Origin: Candidatus Brocadia sp. WS118
GTDB lineage: Bacteria; Planctomycetota; Brocadiia; Brocadiales; Brocadiaceae
Assembly: GCA_007618135.1 (NCBI GenBank)
Contig: PHFX01000006.1
Span: 28,255-92,254, forward strand
Direction: 5' to 3'
DNA: 64,000 nucleotides
In this document: positions 47,024-56,628 of the stretch, piece by piece
Layout: each line of letters starts with the position of its first letter
How positions within the stretch are numbered: the first letter of the stretch is position 1
The notes under the pieces: model-generated
Seen by the model: only the letters and a program-made list of their open reading frames with translations
Databases searched by the model: none
Told to the model about the DNA's origin: nothing
Made by a program: the position numbers and the translations under genes

Positions 47024-48052
47024 GGAGAATCCTTCACATCGACATGGATGCATTCTTTGCCGCAGTTGAGCAAAAGAGAAATCCAAACCTGATCGGCAAG
47101 GCCCTCGTCATTGGCGGAAGTGGCGATCCCACCCAAAGAGGTGTTGTATCAACGGCATCGTATGAAGCCAGGAAGTTTGGGATACACTCTGCAATGCCAT
47201 TAAGAACTGCATACAAACTCTGTCCCCATGCTGTCTTTCTTCCTGTTGATTACCAGGAATATGCAAGGGTATCTGAGAAAATAAAGGATATCCTGAGCAG
47301 GTTTTGTCCGCTCATGCAAGATGTTGGAATTGATGAAGCATTCCTCGATATATCCCAAATAGATAAACCGCCGGAAGAGATCGCAAAGGAGATCAAGCTG
47401 GCGATCAAACAGGAAACCGGCCTCACCTGTTCAATAGGGATAGCGCCCAATAAGCTCCTGGCAAAGATTGCCTCAGACATGCAAAAGCCGGACGGGCTTA
47501 CCATCATCGTCAAAGATGATATAGAAAACCGGATATGGACATTGCCGGCAAGAAAACTCTGGGGCGTAGGGCCAAAAACTGAGGCATACTTGAGGGAGAT
47601 GGGTATTGAGACCATTGGAGCGCTCGCTTCACTATCTCTCGAAAAACTCCTTGAGAAATTTGGAAATTCTTATGGAAAATATCTCTACGAGGCATCGAGA
47701 GGAATTGATGATAGCCCTCTTATTACCCATTGGGAACCAAAATCCACAAGCAGAGAAGTTACCTTTCAGAGGGATATTGACCATTGGCAGACTTATAGCC
47801 AGGACCATTGCAGAACTCACCAGGGAGGTCGCAAAAGACATGAAACTGGCTGGTTATAAGGGCAGAACCGTTACCGTGAAGATAAGGTTCTGCGATTTCA
47901 AAACCCATACAAGGGCTAAAACCCTTGAAAAACCGACGAATTCTGTGGATGAAATCAGGACGGCTGCCTTTGATTGCCTCAGGAGGTTTGAACTAAAAAA
48001 GAAGGTCAGGCTTATAGGAGTGAGGGTGGGAGGGTTGGAAAAGCATGAATGA
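47020..48052 (+). pseudogene. dinB: DNA polymerase IV with a +1 frameshift
   Basis: The first frame (47020-47859) has the Y-family core: RRILHIDMDAFFAAVEQKRN, PTQRGVVSTASYEARKFGIH, LMQDVGIDEAFLDIS and KIASDMQKPDGLT. After STSREVTFQRDIDHWQ it loses homology; the little-finger domain continues in the next frame (LIARTIAELTREVAKDMKLA, RTVTVKIRFCDFKTHTRAKT) to 48052. Skipping one base near 47791 restores a full-length protein of about 343 residues. Without that, a 279-residue product lacks its DNA-binding little finger. This may be a real mutation, a sequencing error or, less likely, programmed frameshifting; the site (CAGACTTATAGCC) is not a known slippery sequence. Confidence 0.85.
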
Positions 48053-48079
48053 CACTATTCATGAAGGAGTGTCTTTTTA
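48051..48079 (+). terminator. Terminator after dinB
   Basis: GACACT pairs with AGTGTC across an 11-base loop and is followed by TTTTTAT. The hairpin begins at the dinB stop codon. Confidence 0.6.
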
Positions 48080-48187
48080 TCCGGTATTTCCGGGCATAGC
48101 GAAGCGGTAATTAATTCACATCGTAAATAACAAAAGCATCATGCGGCGGAAACGAATACATTTTCATTCGTACAAATTGCAAACAGT

Positions 48188-49399
48188 TTATGTATGATAC
48201 TCTGCATTAATAGTTACATATTCATGTGACAGGTCGCACGTCCAGACGGTGTCCTTATAGTCCCCCAACCCAAGTTCCAGACGGATCGTAATGTCCCTGT
48301 TCTTCATGGAGGTGCTCAGGACATTCAGGTCGCACTGAGTGGGCATTCCCTTCGCAAAGATGAGGATATTGTTGATATAAAGGGTGGTCTTTGATGCATC
48401 CAGTTCTACGCCTGCATAACCAGCAGCAGAAACGATGCGCCCCCAGTTGGGATCTTCCCCGTTAAGCGCCGTCTTTACGAGAGGCGAATCTGCAATTGAT
48501 CTGGCAATCCTTGTTGCCTCGCTCCGTGATCTTGCGCCAATCACATCGATTTGCACAAATTTTGTTGCGCCTTCCCCATCCAGCACAATAGCCTTTGCCA
48601 GATAGCTGGTTACATAATCCAATCCTTGCTGAAAAATCTGGAGTTCGTTACTTTTTACGGGGATAGTTATCCCGGCGGCGCCATTGGCAATAATGGCGAT
48701 GGTATCGTTGGTGCTCATATGACCATCGATAGTTATGCGATTAAAAGAGGATTCTGCTGAATTTCTGAGGCATTCGTTGAGAAGCATTGCCGGCATGGAG
48801 ACATCTGTCGTAAGGAAACAGAGCATGGTTGCAAGATTCGGGGCAATCATCCCCGCCCCTTTCGCAATCCCGCCGACCGTCACATCTTTGTTGTTGATTT
48901 TCAGTCTGACGGCAACAGCCTTTTGTCTCGTATCCGTTGTCATGATGGCGCGTGCCATATCATTGCCATGCGCCTGAGTGCTTCCAAGGGCATTGACTGC
49001 AGCCTGAATACCGGCATTAATCTTGTCCATGGGGAGTGGCCTTCCGATAATTCCCGTGGAGGCGATCAGGAGTTCATCTTCAGAAATTTTCAGGTATCGT
49101 GCGGCAATCCGCACCATTTCTTCAGCGTCTTTGTAACCCTGATCTCCCGTACATGCATTCGCATTGCCGCTGTTAACAACAAATGCCCGGATGCGCCCCT
49201 TTTGGATAATTTTTCTGCTGAGCTTTACCGGAGCTGCATAAATCTGGTTTGTTGTGAACAAGGCAGTGCCAGTTGCAGGATATTCTGAAAAGATGATCCC
49301 CAGGTCGAGGCTATCTTTTGCGATTTTTATCCCACAATAGGTGGAGCCCGCCTGAAATCCCCTGGGAGCAACAATGCATCCGGTAGTACTTACTTCCAC
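48188..49399 (-). CDS. argJ: Bifunctional glutamate N-acetyltransferase/amino-acid N-acetyltransferase
   Basis: 403 residues. It carries GFQAGSTYCGIKIAKDSLDL near the N-terminus, NSGNANACTGDQGYKDAEEM, and the self-cleavage site KGAGMIAPNLATMLCFLTTD with the threonine nucleophile of ATML. EDPNWGRIVSAAGYAGVEL and a C-terminus ending in ...YT-like AEYHT follow. The precursor splits into alpha and beta chains. ArgJ recycles acetyl groups in arginine synthesis, and some also use acetyl-CoA. The arginine decarboxylase gene lies 383 bp further on the same strand. Confidence 0.95.
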   Translation of the reverse strand: MEVSTTGCIVAPRGFQAGSTYCGIKIAKDSLDLGIIFSEYPATGTALFTTNQIYAAPVKLSRKIIQKGRIRAFVVNSGNANACTGDQGYKDAEEMVRIAARYLKISEDELLIASTGIIGRPLPMDKINAGIQAAVNALGSTQAHGNDMARAIMTTDTRQKAVAVRLKINNKDVTVGGIAKGAGMIAPNLATMLCFLTTDVSMPAMLLNECLRNSAESSFNRITIDGHMSTNDTIAIIANGAAGITIPVKSNELQIFQQGLDYVTSYLAKAIVLDGEGATKFVQIDVIGARSRSEATRIARSIADSPLVKTALNGEDPNWGRIVSAAGYAGVELDASKTTLYINNILIFAKGMPTQCDLNVLSTSMKNRDITIRLELGLGDYKDTVWTCDLSHEYVTINAEYHT

Positions 49400-49782
49400 G
49401 TTACGGAGTTTCCTTTTTGGTGTGTTGGAGATAGGTTAAATAAGGTATGGGCACATTAACGGCTGCCGGGCTATTCATAACAGCGTTGGTTTTTACGCCG
49501 TATCCACCTTCACTATTTTTTAATGTTGGTGGACTTGTTTTGCTTAATCCACCCTACCGCAAAAACCGCTTAATTAAAATGAAAATTCCTTCCAATCAAG
49601 GTGACCGTGAGACACAGGTTAAATTCTTGAAATGCTGTTTGGTTGTAAAATCTTTCTCACACCAATTCAGACCTGATTTCTGCTTGTACTTCAGGAAACA
49701 CCGCCGCAAGATTTTTTGTGTCGTGCATGGATACCGAACATGATAGTTGCTGCATCCTTATCGCCCCTCAAGGACTGATAAG
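49400..49782. other. Intergenic stretch between argJ and pdaD
   Basis: A plus-strand frame from 49447 can be drawn, but it has no ribosome-binding site and an implausible composition. The words GTTGGTGGACTTGTTTTGC and TAATCCACCCTACCGC lie near 49524-49560. Nothing else recognised. Confidence 0.5.
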
Positions 49783-50328
49783 CTATAAAATAAATACGGC
49801 AGCAGCGACTACCGTTGTCCACAATCCATTCTTATCCCCACGGGCGGCCTGTGTAATGTTTCTGGTCTTTACGATTTTACCACTCATCCGGTAAATTTCT
49901 TTTCGTTCATCATAGTTTTTTGCGGAGTCAAATTCGATACCCAGGGTGGTAGCCAGCATGGTTGCGGCAAGGTCTTCTGCATAATCACCTGATTTCTCCT
50001 CGGTTTCGCCAAAAGCATGGTGTTCGCTCAGATATCCATAGTGTTCCTGCTCAGCCGGTGCGGCCATACCCACAGAGGCTGATATCATTCGGTTCGGCTC
50101 ATTGGTGGAGTTTTCGCTCATTACACAAAAAATCACCTGCCCACCCTTTAACATGGCAGTGCCTTGTTCCTTCGTAACAATTTTGCAATTAGGAGGAAAA
50201 ATACTGGATACCCTTACCAGGTTGCATTTTTCTATCCCTGCCTTTCGCAAGGCAAGCTCAAAAGATTGTAACTTGTCTTTGTGTTTTCCGACGCCCTTGG
50301 TAAAGAACACCAACCTCGGTATCATCAT
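49783..50328 (-). CDS. pdaD: Pyruvoyl-dependent arginine decarboxylase
   Basis: 181 residues, full length. The self-cleavage site VSSIFPP places Ser41-Ser42 at the expected position; cleavage makes a pyruvoyl group on the beta chain. [16 protein letters not shown] and [20 protein letters not shown] are conserved family parts including the catalytic glutamate. It decarboxylates arginine to agmatine, the first step of polyamine synthesis. A C-terminal extension [11 protein letters not shown] is hydrophobic. It stands alone, divergent from ppa. Confidence 0.93.
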   Translation of the reverse strand: MMIPRLVFFTKGVGKHKDKLQSFELALRKAGIEKCNLVRVSSIFPPNCKIVTKEQGTAMLKGGQVIFCVMSENSTNEPNRMISASVGMAAPAEQEHYGYLSEHHAFGETEEKSGDYAEDLAATMLATTLGIEFDSAKNYDERKEIYRMSGKIVKTRNITQAARGDKNGLWTTVVAAAVFIL

Positions 50329-50710
50329 AATTGATTGGCTCCCTTAAATAAGTAAAAAAACATAAAACGGGATAAGTAAAATTAGGTTGCTTAGTGAAAC
50401 AAATTTCCGGATGAAATTCAATAGAATTTTGAAAAATTGAGATATATTTTTTTATCTTTTTCACTGGCAACGGATCAATGAACAGATGCGGCACAATGCA
50501 CCGCACTCACCCGTCTTTTATTTTTGATTTTATCACCGCTTCGTGGTATGGTGTTATTACGATCATTTGAGAAGCACGAGACATAATTCCTAGAAATTTT
50601 TTTACAATGCGTGCGCTTCCAGACTTAATTGTTCTCTACTTTACTTACCTACTACATGAGTTTTTGCACGACTACGAAAGACCGCATACACATGAAACAC
50701 GAGGTGTACG
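50329..50710. other. Divergent intergenic region between pdaD and ppa
   Basis: A 382-bp A/T-rich gap with no gene. It must hold the promoters of both neighbours, but no pair of boxes stands out enough to call. The last 15 bases before ppa (AACACGAGGTGTACG) contain GAGGTG, its ribosome-binding site. Confidence 0.5.
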
Positions 50711-51247
50711 ATGAACCTTGATAAAATCCAGACTGGTTTTCGACCACCGTGGGATGTTAATGTCATCATTGAGATTCCACTGGGAAGCGAGCCCGTGAAG
50801 TATGAAGTTGATCCAGACTCAGGCGCTATCTTCGTGGATCGTTTTCTGCATACGGCGATGTTTTATCCGTGTAATTATGGTTTTATCCCACATACCCTGG
50901 CAGACGATGGTGATCCGGTAGACGTTCTTGTCATTTCTCCTGTTCGGGTAATCCCCGGGTCTGTGATACGGTGTCGGCCTATTGGTATGCTGGTCATGAG
51001 GGACGAAGAAGGGAAGGACGAAAAGATACTTGCTGTTCCGGTTGACAAGCTTCACCCCTTTTACAAAGACGTGTCCTCGTACCGGCAGATCCCGGCAATA
51101 CTCCTCGACCAGATCGTCCACTTCTTCACGCATTACAAGGATCTTGAGCCAGGAAAATGGGTGGAACTTGAAACCTGGTGTGATGCTGTTGAGGCCGCGG
51201 ACTATCTCACCGCAACGATTAAGAGGGCGGCAGCCAAGAAAGCATAG
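50711..51247 (+). CDS. ppa: Inorganic pyrophosphatase, family I
   Basis: 178 residues. The substrate and metal-binding parts are [44 protein letters not shown] (PROSITE DxDPxD-type site) and [13 protein letters not shown], with [10 protein letters not shown] near the end. It hydrolyses pyrophosphate to drive biosynthesis. The start has GAGGTG upstream. The gene is alone; no operon partner. A 311-bp gap to the tRNA contains only the tRNA's terminator. Confidence 0.96.
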   Translation: MNLDKIQTGFRPPWDVNVIIEIPLGSEPVKYEVDPDSGAIFVDRFLHTAMFYPCNYGFIPHTLADDGDPVDVLVISPVRVIPGSVIRCRPIGMLVMRDEEGKDEKILAVPVDKLHPFYKDVSSYRQIPAILLDQIVHFFTHYKDLEPGKWVELETWCDAVEAADYLTATIKRAAAKKA

Positions 51248-51517
51248 GAGTCTCTTGGCTTTGGGTTGTTGAGAAACCGGAAATCTTCTGCCTGTCTTTC
51301 TCCGACAAATCACCTCTGTGCATATCGGGGGCCGCGACTCCTTTTGCGGAACATTTCATCTGATAGTAATAAACGGACAGTTTCTCTGAATTGAAGGTAT
51401 TTCTGTTGAATACGTTTTACTTTCCCCGGCCTTCCAGATCTGTGTTTGTTGCTTACTTTTTATCATTTATGGAGTGTGTCAGTGGTTGCTCGTCCGGATA
51501 ATGTTTGCAGATTGCAA

Positions 51518-51547
51518 TAAAAAAGGTTGAGAGGACGCCCCTCAACC
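51518..51547 (-). terminator. Terminator after tRNA-fMet
   Basis: On the minus strand GGTTGAGGGG and CCTCTCAACC form a hairpin with CGT at the tip, followed by TTTTTTATT. It begins 11 bases after the CCA end of the tRNA. Confidence 0.75.
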
Positions 51548-51558
51548 CTTGATGTTAT

Positions 51559-51635
<77 letters not shown>

Positions 51636-51697
51636 TTATTTGCAATTATCTATTAACTGGATAGTCCATGCATTGGGAAGTATTCTTGACTTGAACT

Positions 51698-51725
51698 AGT
51701 ATATCAGTCAGCACTGAACTGTCAA
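51698..51725 (-). promoter_or_regulatory. Sigma-70-like promoter of tRNA-fMet
   Basis: On the minus strand a perfect TTGACA (51725-51720) and TATACT (51703-51698) are separated by 16 bases. Transcription would start near 51691, about 55 bases before the mature tRNA 5' end. Confidence 0.65.
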
Positions 51726-51857
51726 GGACAAAAAACTTTGGCGAATTAGACTTAAACGCAATAGGATAAAAAAACTTTCCTTTTTTCACACTTCTTCTGA
51801 TACAATAGCTGCTGCTATTCTCAAGGCAGGTCAACCGATCCCGGTTGACATCATATT

Positions 51858-51979
51858 GGACAAGCGGGGACGCTTGTCCTGCCGGTAAGGGGCATTTGGT
51901 TGCAGCGTAGCCGCGCTAAGGCAATGTTTTCTTTTCCAGGGGATTCACCCCTGGCTATACTCTTTTGTCCCTTTGGGAC
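51858..51979. repeat. Cluster of three small palindromes upstream of purD
   Basis: GGACAAGCG-GGGAC-GCTTGTCC at 51858-51879, CCAGGGG-ATTCA-CCCCTGG at 51936-51954 and GTCCC-TTT-GGGAC at 51967-51979. They look like dispersed non-coding hairpin repeats, not a single terminator; none carries a T-run of note. Confidence 0.55.
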
Positions 51980-52016
51980 TCATTGTTGCATGATAAGCAA
52001 GTAAGGTGGGAACCAC

Positions 52017-53294
52017 ATGAAGATATTGGTTGTCGGAGGCGGAGGAAGAGAACACGCCCTTGTATGGAAAATAGCGCAATCACCTATGGTAAAAAAGGTT
52101 TTTTGCGCACCAGGAAATCCTGGAATTGCTGAAATTGCCGAATGCGTGGACATCGATACGGCAAATATCGATGGCCTTTACACCTTTGCACTGAAACAAA
52201 AAATAGATTTGACCGTAGTCGGCCCTGAAGATGCATTAATGTCTGGCATCACCGACCGGTTTCGTGAAGGACATATGCAGATCTTCGGTCCTACCAAACG
52301 GGCATCGGCAATTGAGGGAAGTAAGGTTTTTGCAAAGACCCTTATGAGAAAACACGGTATCCCCACGGCAGATTTCAAGATCTTTGAGGATATAAAACAG
52401 GCAAAAAAGCATATAACAACCTGTGAATTTCCCCTGGTTGTTAAGGCCGATGGATTGGCAAAGGGGAAGGGGGTATTTATCTGCAAAACACCCGATGAAG
52501 CGAACAAACATCTCGATGATATCATGAAAGAAAAAATATTTGGTCATGCGGGAGACAGGGTCGTCATCGAGGAGTTTCTCTCAGGAGAGGAAGTCTCCAT
52601 CCTTGCAATTACGGATGGGAATGCAATTCTGCCCTTATCATCGGCACAGGACCATAAAGCCGTGTATGATGGCGATAAAGGGCCTAATACCGGCGGTATG
52701 GGTGCATACTCGCCTGTCTCCTTCATTACCCAGCAATTACAGTTTTTTATCGAGGAAAATATTCTGGTGCCTGTTATTCACGCCATGAAGCGGGAAAATC
52801 GCCCTTATAAGGGCGTCATTTATGCGGGTCTCATCATTACCAGCACAGGGCCAAAGGTACTTGAGTTTAACGCCAGATTTGGCGATCCGGAAACACAAGT
52901 CCTCCTTATGAGGATGAAGAGTGATTTAGTCCCGATCCTTCTGTCAACAGAAAAGAATACCCTCGAAGACGCAGAAATTGAATGGAATGACGGCGCCTCC
53001 ATTTGTGTCGTTATGGCATCGAAGGGGTATCCTGATTCATACGAAAAAGGGGTTCCCATTTTCGGCCTTGAAACCATAAAAGCATTAAACCATGTCCAGG
53101 TTTTCCACGCAGGAACGGCCATCAGGGACGGAAAGATTGCCACCAACGGAGGCCGTGTGTTAGGAGTTACGGCGCTGGGGAAAGACCTGCAGGAGGCGCA
53201 GAAGGCGGCTTACGGAGCGATTGAAAAGCTGTCATTTGCCGGAGTCCATTATCGAAGAGATATTGGCGCCAAGGCCATATATCGGGAAAAATAG
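52017..53294 (+). CDS. purD: Phosphoribosylamine-glycine ligase
   Basis: 425 residues. It starts MKILVVGGGGREHALVWKIA and carries the ATP-grasp parts FPLVVKADGLAKGKGVFICK, DHKAVYDGDKGPNTGGMGAYSP and LEFNARFGDPETQVLLMRM. It is the second step of purine synthesis (GAR synthetase). AAGGTGGG lies upstream of the ATG. The following gene starts one base after its stop. Confidence 0.97.
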   Translation: MKILVVGGGGREHALVWKIAQSPMVKKVFCAPGNPGIAEIAECVDIDTANIDGLYTFALKQKIDLTVVGPEDALMSGITDRFREGHMQIFGPTKRASAIEGSKVFAKTLMRKHGIPTADFKIFEDIKQAKKHITTCEFPLVVKADGLAKGKGVFICKTPDEANKHLDDIMKEKIFGHAGDRVVIEEFLSGEEVSILAITDGNAILPLSSAQDHKAVYDGDKGPNTGGMGAYSPVSFITQQLQFFIEENILVPVIHAMKRENRPYKGVIYAGLIITSTGPKVLEFNARFGDPETQVLLMRMKSDLVPILLSTEKNTLEDAEIEWNDGASICVVMASKGYPDSYEKGVPIFGLETIKALNHVQVFHAGTAIRDGKIATNGGRVLGVTALGKDLQEAQKAAYGAIEKLSFAGVHYRRDIGAKAIYREK

Positions 53295-53295
53295 C

Positions 53296-53967
53296 ATGGT
53301 GAAGATAATTCACAAAAATTCTTTTTACCCCGCGGTCATTTTTTTGTCTCTATCTTTACTCATATTCTTTTATATAAATCCTGTTGTATCTTCATTGTTT
53401 GCAGATACCCAGGATAAGATGTTTTGGGATAAGAAATACGGAACGGAGGCTTATATCTTCGGAAAAGAACCGGTTGAATTTCTTCGGGAGCATATCGGCC
53501 TTTTACCCAGAGGTAAGGTGCTGGATATAGCAATGGGCGAAGGGCGCAATGCCGTATTCCTGGCAAAACACGGTTTTGAGGTGGACGGCTGTGATATTTC
53601 TGAAGCAGCCATTAAAAAAGCCAGGGAACTGGCCAGGGAGAGCAATGTCGCGATCCATGCCTTTGTTGCTGATTTAGAGACGTATCAATTGCCCAAAGAT
53701 ACGTACGATGTGATTATATGCTTTTATTATCTGCAACGCGACCTTGTGCCCCAGATGAAGGCAGCGCTGAAACCGGGTGGTGTGATTATTTACGAGACCT
53801 ATACCATAGAAAATTGGGAACGTGGGTTCGAAGGCCCTAAAAATAAGGATTATTTACTACAATCGAACGAACTTTTACATCTTTTCAAAGACCTGAAAAT
53901 TCTCTATTATCGGGAACTGGTTTTAAACAATAAAAAGGCCATTGCAAGCCTGATTGCAAAGAAATAA
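53296..53967 (+). CDS. Class I SAM methyltransferase with N-terminal signal/anchor
   Basis: 223 residues from the ATG at 53296, directly after the purD stop. Residues 12-36 (YPAVIFLSLSLLIFFYINPV) form a strongly hydrophobic segment ending VVSSLFADT, which resembles a signal peptide or membrane anchor. The methyltransferase domain follows: VLDIAMGEGRNAVFLAKHGF (motif I), VDGCDISEAAIKKARELA, and YDVIICFYYLQRDLVPQMKA. It is closest to the TehB/YcgJ-like group. An exported SAM enzyme is odd, as SAM is cytosolic; a membrane-tethered, inward-facing domain or location in an internal compartment are possible explanations. Confidence 0.8.
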   Translation: MVKIIHKNSFYPAVIFLSLSLLIFFYINPVVSSLFADTQDKMFWDKKYGTEAYIFGKEPVEFLREHIGLLPRGKVLDIAMGEGRNAVFLAKHGFEVDGCDISEAAIKKARELARESNVAIHAFVADLETYQLPKDTYDVIICFYYLQRDLVPQMKAALKPGGVIIYETYTIENWERGFEGPKNKDYLLQSNELLHLFKDLKILYYRELVLNNKKAIASLIAKK

Positions 53968-54043
53968 AAACGTTTGGAACCACAGATTTCGCAGATTGCA
54001 CAGATTTTTTCAGATTTTGAATTTTCTGAACTTGTACTACAAC

Positions 54044-56245
54044 ATGACACTCTTACAGGACGTCACAGACAGGCAGCGTGAAGCTATTACCCATCTCGAA
54101 GGCCCCCTCCTGGTAGTAGCAGGGGCCGGGAGCGGAAAAACCCGTGTCATTACCCGCCGCATTGGCTATTTGATGTCACAGGGCGTAAAACCTTACAACA
54201 TCCTGGCTATTACGTTTACCAACAAGGCCGCCGCTGAGATGGATGAACGGGTAAAGCAGTTTTCTTCACACAAAGGACTCTGGGTCTCAACGTTCCACAA
54301 GATGTGTGCACGCATCTTGAGAAGCGCCATCGACCGCTTGGGGTATTCAAGGGACTTCAGTATCTATGATACGACCGATCAGATGAACCGGGTGAAATCC
54401 ATCATGTCCGAGCTCCAGTTGGATACCACACAGTGGAAACCCCGCACGATCGTGAGCTCCATCAGTAACGCGAAAAATAAACTCATTGACCCCGCAACCT
54501 TTGCCTCAACTACTTCAGGCTATTATTATAATCAGGTCGCCAAGATTTATAAAAAATACCAAACCCTTCTCAAAGCCAACAATGCCCTGGATTTTGATGA
54601 TCTCCTGATAAAAACCATAGAACTCTTTAAGACCCATCCTGATATTTTGGAAATGTACCAGGAAAAATTCAGGTTTATCCTCATCGACGAATACCAGGAC
54701 ACGAATTACTCCCAGTATACCATCACACGGCTTCTGGCAAACAGATACAAAAACATTTGTGTGACGGGGGATCCGGATCAATCGATCTACGGCTGGCGCG
54801 GGGCGGATATCCGGAATATTATGGATTTTGAGAAGGACTACCCTGATGCCAGGGTGGTGTTTCTCGAACAAAATTACCGTTCTACAAAGCACATCCTTCA
54901 TGCAGCTTCCAGCATCATCCAGCAGAACAAATACCGGAAACAAAAGCTGCTTTGGACAGAAAATGTATCGGGAGAAAAGCTCACGATAATCTCCTGTGAA
55001 AATGAGCACGCAGAGGCCGACGAGATTGCAAAGACAATAAAAGAACTAACGAAGGAATGTGTTCGCTATTCGGACATCGCGCTATTTTACCGTACCAATG
55101 CCCAGTCGCGCGTCCTGGAAATTTCTTTGCGAAACTCCGGTATCCCTTACACCATCATTGGTGGCGTCGAATTTTACCAAAGGAAGGAGATAAAAGACGT
55201 CCTTTCCTATTTACGGTTATGCATCAATCCGCATGATGAGGTGGCATTGGAACGCACGATCAATACACCGGCGCGCGGTATAGGAAATACGACGATGAAA
55301 AAACTGGAGGACTGGGCTACCCATCATGACACCTCCCTTTTTGACGCCGTACGACAGGTTGACGTGATACCGGGAATTACCGGCAAAGCGGCCGTATCAA
55401 TCAAAAGGTACTCAGAACTCATCTCTGATTTCCGGCAATTTCCCCGATCACCGGTAGAAGATATTATTAAACGAGTGATTGAAAAAACAAACTATTTTGC
55501 CTATCTCCGGGAATCCGGGGAGGCAGAAGCGAAGGACCGCATTGCCAACGTGGAAGAACTGGTCAATGCCGCCCATGAATATGATATAAATTATTCCGAG
55601 GGGACCCTGCAAGGATTTTTAGAAGAGGTGGCGCTTGTTTCCGATGCAGATGAACTGGAAGATACCGCAGAAGCGGTAACCCTTATGACCCTTCACACGG
55701 CCAAGGGTTTGGAATTCCCCGTTGTCTTTCTCACCGGCGTGGAGGATGGGTTATTGCCCCACTCAGAATCAAACGACTCGGATGATAAGATTGAGGAAGA
55801 AAGAAGGCTTTGTTACGTAGGTATCACACGGGCCATGAAGAAGCTCTTCCTTACCCACGCCAAACGCAGGATGCACTACGGGCAGATGAACCTATGCCGT
55901 CCGTCCAGGTTTTTAGATGAGATACCAGATGAAATTATAGAGAAGATTGACATGACCAACCGTGAGTATGCTTATTATCCTGATGAAACAAGCAGTGGGT
56001 TCGTCCATAAAACACCACTCACCTTTGATCCGGAGAGAGCCACCCCGGTTTCTGCGAGTGTTCCGTCAAGAGAAGCCACCCAGACCTTTGTGTGCGGAGA
56101 AGTGGTCAGACACCCCCTTTTTGGTGTTGGACGGGTCATGGAGGTTTACGGGAGCAATGAAAAGGCGAGCGTCAAGGTAAGTTTTCATGTTGGCGGGACA
56201 AAGCATCTTATGCTGGCATATGCAAAACTGGAGCGGGTAAAATAA
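54044..56245 (+). CDS. pcrA: UvrD/PcrA-type DNA helicase
   Basis: 733 residues from the ATG at 54044; an upstream in-frame start only adds unrelated residues. The superfamily 1A motifs are present: TDRQREAITHLEGPLLVVAG (Q and I start), AGAGSGKTRVITRRI (Walker A), LIDEYQDTNYSQY (II), GDPDQSIYGWRGADIRNI (III), VFLEQNYRST (IV), MTLHTAKGLEFPVVFL (V) and RRLCYVGITRAMKKL (VI). The C-terminal GEVVRHPLFGVGRVMEVYGS is the Tudor-like element of PcrA/UvrD. Its roles are repair and removal of proteins from DNA. The 76 bp before it include a CACAGATT-type dispersed repeat (53973-54015). Confidence 0.95.
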   Translation: MTLLQDVTDRQREAITHLEGPLLVVAGAGSGKTRVITRRIGYLMSQGVKPYNILAITFTNKAAAEMDERVKQFSSHKGLWVSTFHKMCARILRSAIDRLGYSRDFSIYDTTDQMNRVKSIMSELQLDTTQWKPRTIVSSISNAKNKLIDPATFASTTSGYYYNQVAKIYKKYQTLLKANNALDFDDLLIKTIELFKTHPDILEMYQEKFRFILIDEYQDTNYSQYTITRLLANRYKNICVTGDPDQSIYGWRGADIRNIMDFEKDYPDARVVFLEQNYRSTKHILHAASSIIQQNKYRKQKLLWTENVSGEKLTIISCENEHAEADEIAKTIKELTKECVRYSDIALFYRTNAQSRVLEISLRNSGIPYTIIGGVEFYQRKEIKDVLSYLRLCINPHDEVALERTINTPARGIGNTTMKKLEDWATHHDTSLFDAVRQVDVIPGITGKAAVSIKRYSELISDFRQFPRSPVEDIIKRVIEKTNYFAYLRESGEAEAKDRIANVEELVNAAHEYDINYSEGTLQGFLEEVALVSDADELEDTAEAVTLMTLHTAKGLEFPVVFLTGVEDGLLPHSESNDSDDKIEEERRLCYVGITRAMKKLFLTHAKRRMHYGQMNLCRPSRFLDEIPDEIIEKIDMTNREYAYYPDETSSGFVHKTPLTFDPERATPVSASVPSREATQTFVCGEVVRHPLFGVGRVMEVYGSNEKASVKVSFHVGGTKHLMLAYAKLERVK

Positions 56246-56628
56246 AAACCCATGTATTTAACCAAGCGAGGTTTTACGATGGGTTAAAATAAATTCAGTA
56301 TGACAAGCCGCTTCTATCTGTCGTTCTAAATGTTTTCTGAAATCTTACTATGAATACTTCCCTTGGTGTAACAGACACCTGCAATCACCGGTAGCTTCTC
56401 AGTTCCTCATAGCATTACTAAGGGCTTCTACATTCCATCGATACAACAGAAAATACCTCTTTAAATATCTGAATAGCAAAATAATTTTACTCGACAATAT
56501 TACATTGATAAAAATAAAGAAAAGAAAAATAAATACCTGAAATTATTGGACAAAATTAGCAATTTAGCTAAAGAAATTTCAATAGTTGCTGGCATCTTTA
56601 AGCGTGAATCAGGAAAATAGGCAGTATT
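56246..56628. other. Intergenic gap upstream of the GHKL-DUF3883 gene
   Basis: No complete gene in 383 bp. A short palindrome, AACCCATG...GATGGGTT at 56248-56286, may follow the helicase gene. A frame ending at 56620 reads KYLKLLDKISNLAKEISIVA then GIFKRESGK and could be a decayed 5' part of the next gene in another frame, but has no start. Confidence 0.4.

Noticed and set aside
47785..47800. Programmed +1 frameshifting in dinB
   Set aside because: The site lacks a known shift-prone codon arrangement or stimulatory element; mutation or sequence error is simpler.
49447..49743. 98-codon ORF between argJ and pdaD
   Set aside because: No ribosome-binding site, odd composition, includes dispersed-repeat wording.
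56626..56628. Programmed frameshift joining an upstream peptide (KYLKLLDKISNLAKEIS) to the GHKL protein
   Set aside because: The upstream frame has no start codon or ribosome-binding site and no slippery sequence; it is kept only as a possible decayed 5' end.
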